NCBI GenBank assembly: GCA_017416795.1
Contig: JAFQBD010000012.1
Coordinates: forward strand, 30,709-94,708
From: Bacillota bacterium
GTDB lineage: Bacteria; Bacillota; Clostridia; Peptostreptococcales; Anaerovoracaceae
Direction of reading: 5' to 3'
Length of the DNA: 64,000 nt
Part shown: positions 60,721-64,000 of the stretch, piece after piece
How positions within the stretch are numbered: the first letter of the stretch is position 1
Layout: the number at the start of each line of letters is the position of its first letter
Program-made: the position numbers and the translations under genes
The notes under the pieces: model-generated
What the model was told of the DNA's origin: nothing
Seen by the model: the letters and a program-made list of their open reading frames with translations, nothing else
Database searches by the model: none

Positions 60721-61830
60721 CTATTTCAAGCTATCTGGGTTGAGGCATTCCAGTTCAGGGATAACGAAGAGTCCGTCTTTTCTGATCAGTACATCGTCGA
60801 ACCAGATCTCGCCGCCGCCGTATTCAGGTCTCTGGATCATAACCAGATCCCAGTGGATAGCGCTCTTGTTGCCGTTAGGCGCATCTTCATAACACATTCC
60901 CGGTGTCAGGTGGAAGCTGCCTGCGATCTTTTCATCGAAGAGAGTATCCTTCATAGGGTGGAGGATGTATGGGTTCACACCGATGGCGAATTCGCCGAAG
61001 TAACGAGCGTTCTCATCTGTATCCAGAAGCTGATTGATACGCTCAGTATTATTAGCTTCCGCCTTGACGATCTTACCGTTCTTCACCTTGAATACGATAT
61101 TTTCATAAGTGAAACCCTGTTCCTCGGAAGGAGTGTTGTATGAAATAGTTCCGTTCATGGATTCACGGACAGGAGCTGTATATACTTCGCCGTCAGGGAT
61201 GTTTCTTTCGCCGCTGCACTTGCAGGCAGGGATATCCTTGATGGAGAACTTCAGATCAGTTCCCGGACCCTTGATGTGAACTTTATCCGTCTTGTTCATC
61301 AGTTCAACCAGGGCATCCATAGCCTTATCCATCTTCATGTAATCGAGAGTACATACATCGAAGTAGAAATCTTCAAATGCTTCCAGGCTGCTGTTAGCCA
61401 GCTGAGCCATGGAGTTGTTAGGGTATCTCAATACGACCCACTTAGTCTTGTTCACTCTGTAATCCAGCACAGGTCTAGTCAGCTTGCTGTACATGTTCAT
61501 CTTATCTGAAGGTACATCGGACAGCTCTGAAGTGTTGCTGCCTGCACGGATAGCGATATAGCACTGCATACCTTTCATCTGAGCCATCTGGTAATCGTTC
61601 ATGAATTCCAGCTGTTCTTCAGTACATCCCATCATGATCTCTCTGTTGATAGCAGAGTCTCTTATTTCAACATAAGGCATACCGCCTTTAGCATATACGT
61701 TCTTAACGAGCTGCCTAACGAGATTCTTGCAGCATTCTCCTTCGTAGCTGATCAGGACTTTTTCGCCTTTCTGCACATCACAGGAGTAGTCCACCAGCAG
61801 ATCAGCCAGCTTCTTGATTCTTGAGTCCAT
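60721..61830 (-). CDS. M29 family aminopeptidase
   Basis: Metal-dependent aminopeptidase of the thermophilic-protease family (AmpS/PepS/AmpT). Candidate metal ligands are in SGERNIPDGEV, ARYFGEFAIG, GSFHLTPG and the characteristic NKSAIHWDLV. The 369 residues make it slightly shorter than AmpS (about 410) but all C-terminal motifs are present. The SD GGAGG is eight bases from the ATG. A perfect -10 TATAAT lies on the minus strand at 61883-61878, though I see no good -35. Confidence 0.92.
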   Translation of the reverse strand: MDSRIKKLADLLVDYSCDVQKGEKVLISYEGECCKNLVRQLVKNVYAKGGMPYVEIRDSAINREIMMGCTEEQLEFMNDYQMAQMKGMQCYIAIRAGSNTSELSDVPSDKMNMYSKLTRPVLDYRVNKTKWVVLRYPNNSMAQLANSSLEAFEDFYFDVCTLDYMKMDKAMDALVELMNKTDKVHIKGPGTDLKFSIKDIPACKCSGERNIPDGEVYTAPVRESMNGTISYNTPSEEQGFTYENIVFKVKNGKIVKAEANNTERINQLLDTDENARYFGEFAIGVNPYILHPMKDTLFDEKIAGSFHLTPGMCYEDAPNGNKSAIHWDLVMIQRPEYGGGEIWFDDVLIRKDGLFVIPELECLNPDSLK

Positions 61831-61950
61831 TTCTAATCCTCCGTTTATGTCAAATTAAAACTAAATAACTATGGCATATTATACCCTAAGTATGTTATTT
61901 TTAATAGGGGTAAAAGGGAAGAATTCATGATCGAGATAATAGGAGAGACC

Positions 61951-62910
61951 ATGAAACACGTATTTATAATAAACCCTAATGCGGGAAGAAAAGGCAAGCT
62001 TGAGAAATTCTGTGCAGAGATAAGCGCATGCGCAGAACGACTCGGACTGGAATATGAACTGTACTTTACTAAAGGACCGAAAGACTGCGGCAAGCACGCA
62101 GGCGAGCTTTGCAAAAATCTCGCCGTAGGCGAAAAATTAAGGATATACGGCTGCGGAGGCGACGGTACGGTCAATGAGCTAGTCAACGGTGTTTACGGCT
62201 ACGAGAACGTCGAAATCGGCGTCATACCGATGGGTACAGGCAACGATTACATCAGGAACTACGGAGATCCCGACGATTTTCGCGACCTGGAGAGCCAGAT
62301 GAAAGGCATATCGAAAAACAGCGACCTGATCAAGTACCGCGCCGAATATAAAGGTGAGATCACAGAAGGGTACTGTGCCAATATGTTCAACATCGGATTC
62401 GACTGCAACGTGGTAGATGCTACAGACAGACTGAAGGCACTGCCGCTGATCAACGGATCGCTGGCATACCTGCTGGGTGTGGCAGCCATGTTCATCAAGA
62501 AAAAAGGAGCAGACCTGAAGATCGAATTCAGTGACGGCACAGTCAAAGACGGACCGCTGCTGCTTTGCGCCTTAGCCAACGGCTGCTACTGCGGAGGCGG
62601 CATCAAGAGCGCACCCGAAAGCATCCTGGACGACGGCCTGATGGATGTCAACATCATCGAAAACGTGACAAGGAGATTCTTCCTCAGCGTTTTCCCAAGC
62701 TTCAAAAAAGGCGAACACCTGCAGATGAAAAAAGTCATCGACAGCGGCAAGATCAAATACATCAAAGAAAAAGCCCTCACCATCACAGCCAACGGCGAGA
62801 GCTTGAAATTATGCATCGATGGAGAAATAACCATCCAGAAAAAAGTGGAATTCTCCATGGTAGAAGACGCAGTCAGATTCATCGTACCAGCTAAAATAGC
62901 AGGCAAGTAA
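61951..62910 (+). CDS. Diacylglycerol kinase family lipid kinase
   Basis: DagK/YegS-type lipid kinase. Motifs: FIINPNAGRKGKLEKF at the start, GCGGDGTVNELVNGV (nucleotide loop) and IPMGTGNDYIRN, with LLCALANGCYCGGGIKSAPESILDDGLMDV in the C-terminal domain. I choose ATG 61951 (319 residues; AGGAG five bases upstream) because the homologous region opens MKHVFIINPN. ATG 61927 also has a usable SD. Codon use in the second half becomes strikingly C-ending (GAC, AAC, GGC, ATC), unlike most of the window. Confidence 0.9.
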   Translation: MKHVFIINPNAGRKGKLEKFCAEISACAERLGLEYELYFTKGPKDCGKHAGELCKNLAVGEKLRIYGCGGDGTVNELVNGVYGYENVEIGVIPMGTGNDYIRNYGDPDDFRDLESQMKGISKNSDLIKYRAEYKGEITEGYCANMFNIGFDCNVVDATDRLKALPLINGSLAYLLGVAAMFIKKKGADLKIEFSDGTVKDGPLLLCALANGCYCGGGIKSAPESILDDGLMDVNIIENVTRRFFLSVFPSFKKGEHLQMKKVIDSGKIKYIKEKALTITANGESLKLCIDGEITIQKKVEFSMVEDAVRFIVPAKIAGK

Positions 62911-62912
62911 GA

Positions 62913-63752
62913 CTAGACCTCTACAGAAACTATATCACTAAGAGTAACAAGGCCCTTGAGAGAAATACCCTCGATGCGGCCTTTTTCTTTTCTCACAGAA
63001 GTGTAAAGCGCACCCTCAGGCTGCTGCAGAGTGTAGCGATGGATACCATCAGCTGCATCCTTTGCAAGAGCATAAGAAGCAGCCACAGACCCGGAAGCAC
63101 AGCTACCCTCAAAATATGTAGAATCCACATCACGGACATAAACGACAGGAGTCATCAGCTCATTGACAGTATCACAGAACATGATACCAAACGCCGGCAT
63201 ATCAGGATCGATATCCTCATAAATACGATGCTTGATATCATCAAACAGCGCAGCCGACGGAGCAACATCAGTCAAAATCAGATGAGAAATACCATCCATA
63301 TCTACAAGAAGCCCGCCCTTGCTGATACCAAGCTCAGCACCGGTAAGTTCGCGAGCACCAACTGGCACCGGCATATCCATCTCAACCACAGCATCACAAG
63401 CCATAGAACCCGGAACCACCTCAGCATCATGAACACGCGCAGCAAGCGGCACATCACAGCCACTGACAGAAACAAGAGCCTTCCCATACCCGGCATCAAG
63501 CTTATTAGTGCTGGCAACAGTATAAAGCGCAAACGCCCTCGAGGCATTACCGCAGAACTCAAGCCCGCACATCTCCATCTTATCATTAGGATCACCCGGC
63601 ACGACGAAAGCAACCTGCTCGCCACCCATAGCCTCATTATCCAGCAGCGCCTGAGCAACGACCTTATAATCACTGCGATCGACAGGCGAAAGCACCATGA
63701 TAGTGATATTACCCGAACAATCAGCAACTAAAACATCTAATTTCTTACCCAT
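62913..63752 (-). CDS. DapF-fold amino-acid epimerase/racemase
   Basis: Diaminopimelate-epimerase-fold protein of 279 residues. The two catalytic Cys positions are present: Cys67 in FCGNASRA and Cys218 in EGSCASGSVAAS. The motifs depart from true DapF (CGNGARC, GCGSGT) and recall divergent family members such as histidine racemases. I take the ATG at 63752, eight bases after AAGGAG; the ATG at 63776 would place the SD inside the coding region. Codon use favours GAT, GGT, GTG and GCG, unlike its neighbours. It converges on the lipid-kinase gene with only two bases between them and no terminator. Confidence 0.8.
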   Translation of the reverse strand: MGKKLDVLVADCSGNITIMVLSPVDRSDYKVVAQALLDNEAMGGEQVAFVVPGDPNDKMEMCGLEFCGNASRAFALYTVASTNKLDAGYGKALVSVSGCDVPLAARVHDAEVVPGSMACDAVVEMDMPVPVGARELTGAELGISKGGLLVDMDGISHLILTDVAPSAALFDDIKHRIYEDIDPDMPAFGIMFCDTVNELMTPVVYVRDVDSTYFEGSCASGSVAASYALAKDAADGIHRYTLQQPEGALYTSVRKEKGRIEGISLKGLVTLSDIVSVEV

Positions 63753-63815
63753 AATAACGACTCCTTCATAAGCCATACCAAAACATACCTATTAAAAATA
63801 TATCATTTATCATGC

Positions 63816-63844
63816 TTGCATACAACTCAAATTTAAGGTATACT
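63816..63844 (+). promoter_or_regulatory. Promoter of tRNA-Ser
   Basis: -35 TTGCAT (63816-63821), a 17-base spacer and -10 TATACT (63839-63844), 22 bases before the mature tRNA. Confidence 0.65.
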
Positions 63845-63865
63845 TTTTTCATGCGTGCGAGTTGA

Positions 63866-63952
63866 GGAGAGATGTCAGAGAGGTCGATCGTGCGGCACTC
63901 GAAATGCCGTGTCCGTCAAGGACCGTGGGTTCGAATCCCACTCTCTCCGCCA
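63866..63952 (+). tRNA. tRNA-Ser (anticodon CGA)
   Basis: Class II tRNA of 87 nt with encoded CCA. Acceptor stem GGAGAGA/TCTCTCC, anticodon arm CGGCA-CTCGAAA-TGCCG giving anticodon CGA (reads UCG), a long variable arm with TCC/GGA, and T arm GTGGG-TTCGAAT-CCCAC. Discriminator base G. All stems pair. Confidence 0.95.
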
Positions 63953-63959
63953 AACACAG

Positions 63960-63986
63960 AAGCGGTGTCCAAAGGGCACCGCTTTT
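63960..63986 (+). terminator. Terminator of tRNA-Ser
   Basis: AAGCGGTGTCC/GGGCACCGCTT (63960-63970 with 63974-63984, one G-T pair), a three-base AAA loop and a short T-run. Confidence 0.8.
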
Positions 63987-64000
63987 GTGTTACGCTGAAA

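Noticed and set aside
63039..63731. 230-codon open frame on the plus strand opposite the DapF-like gene
   Set aside because: It is the exact shadow of a gene with clear catalytic motifs; its product is Ser/Arg/Ile-rich with no recognisable fold and no SD.

Overview
The window is ordinary chromosomal DNA from a spore-forming, strictly anaerobic member of the Firmicutes (class Clostridia). Evidence: a forespore spoVACDE cluster, purine-rich Shine-Dalgarno sequences with frequent TTG/GTG starts, a Hym/Hnd-type NuoE/NuoF pair with a giant flavin/Fe-S third subunit, an NADP-type glutamate dehydrogenase, and two CoA-transferases of the acetate/butyrate type. Codon use (AGA arginine, ATA isoleucine) and moderate GC suggest an amino-acid or butyrate fermenter, perhaps near Anaerovoracaceae/Peptostreptococcales; this placement is inference. 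I see no insertion sequence, prophage or CRISPR array.

Layout. 0-5 kb: an acyltransferase-like protein, sulfate activation (cysD, cysNC) and a two-domain chromate/sulfate-family transporter. 5-8 kb: a membrane-tethered hydrolase and spoVAC-D-E. 8-16 kb: class A PBP (minus strand), then comEC, holA and a DMT exporter. 15.8-21.7 kb: a three-gene NAD(P)H/ferredoxin-type complex whose last subunit fuses a 2Fe-2S ferredoxin, a GltD/NfnB-like flavoprotein, 4Fe-4S modules and a molybdopterin-type domain that seems to lack the active-site Cys/Sec. 22-24 kb: ogt, a CPBP protease, mscL and a ygjV-like gene, tightly overlapped. 24-26.7 kb (minus): CoA-transferase and enoyl-CoA hydratase. 27-31 kb: ABC exporter and acyl-ACP thioesterase. 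31-38 kb: gdhA (minus), mgtE, nnrD, an unpartnered mazF, split transketolase, and a PrcB-like protein. 38-44 kb: ftsE-ftsX-M23 activator-recJ-S41 protease-yerC. 44-47 kb: phosphopantetheinyl transferase, MBL protein, recX, tcdA. 47.5-53.6 kb: unknown gene, rmuC, phosphoesterase and nucleoside salvage (deoB, pdp, BMP lipoprotein). 53.6-57 kb: TetR regulator, butyryl/4-hydroxybutyrate CoA-transferase, dacF and a DUF3343 gene. 57-60.6 kb: secreted SH3b-glucosaminidase, cohesin-type surface protein and a small membrane protein. 60.7-64 kb: M29 aminopeptidase, DAG-kinase family protein, DapF-like racemase and tRNA-Ser(CGA).

The most interesting object lies in the non-coding 46.8-47.25 kb interval after tcdA. 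Two homologous rod-shaped RNA elements of about 200 nt sit head to head on opposite strands. Their internal-loop sequences are conserved while nearly every helix has been re-paired by compensatory change. Shape, size and the tcdA neighbourhood (in Bacillus subtilis 6S-1 RNA lies in the aspS-yrvM interval, yrvM being the tcdA homologue) make a divergent pair of 6S RNA genes the best hypothesis.

A second recurring theme is translation-initiation sites built into terminator-like or other hairpins (37.6, 44.27, 55.65 and 56.99 kb), plus a hairpin lying between a Shine-Dalgarno sequence and its start codon at 26.88 kb.
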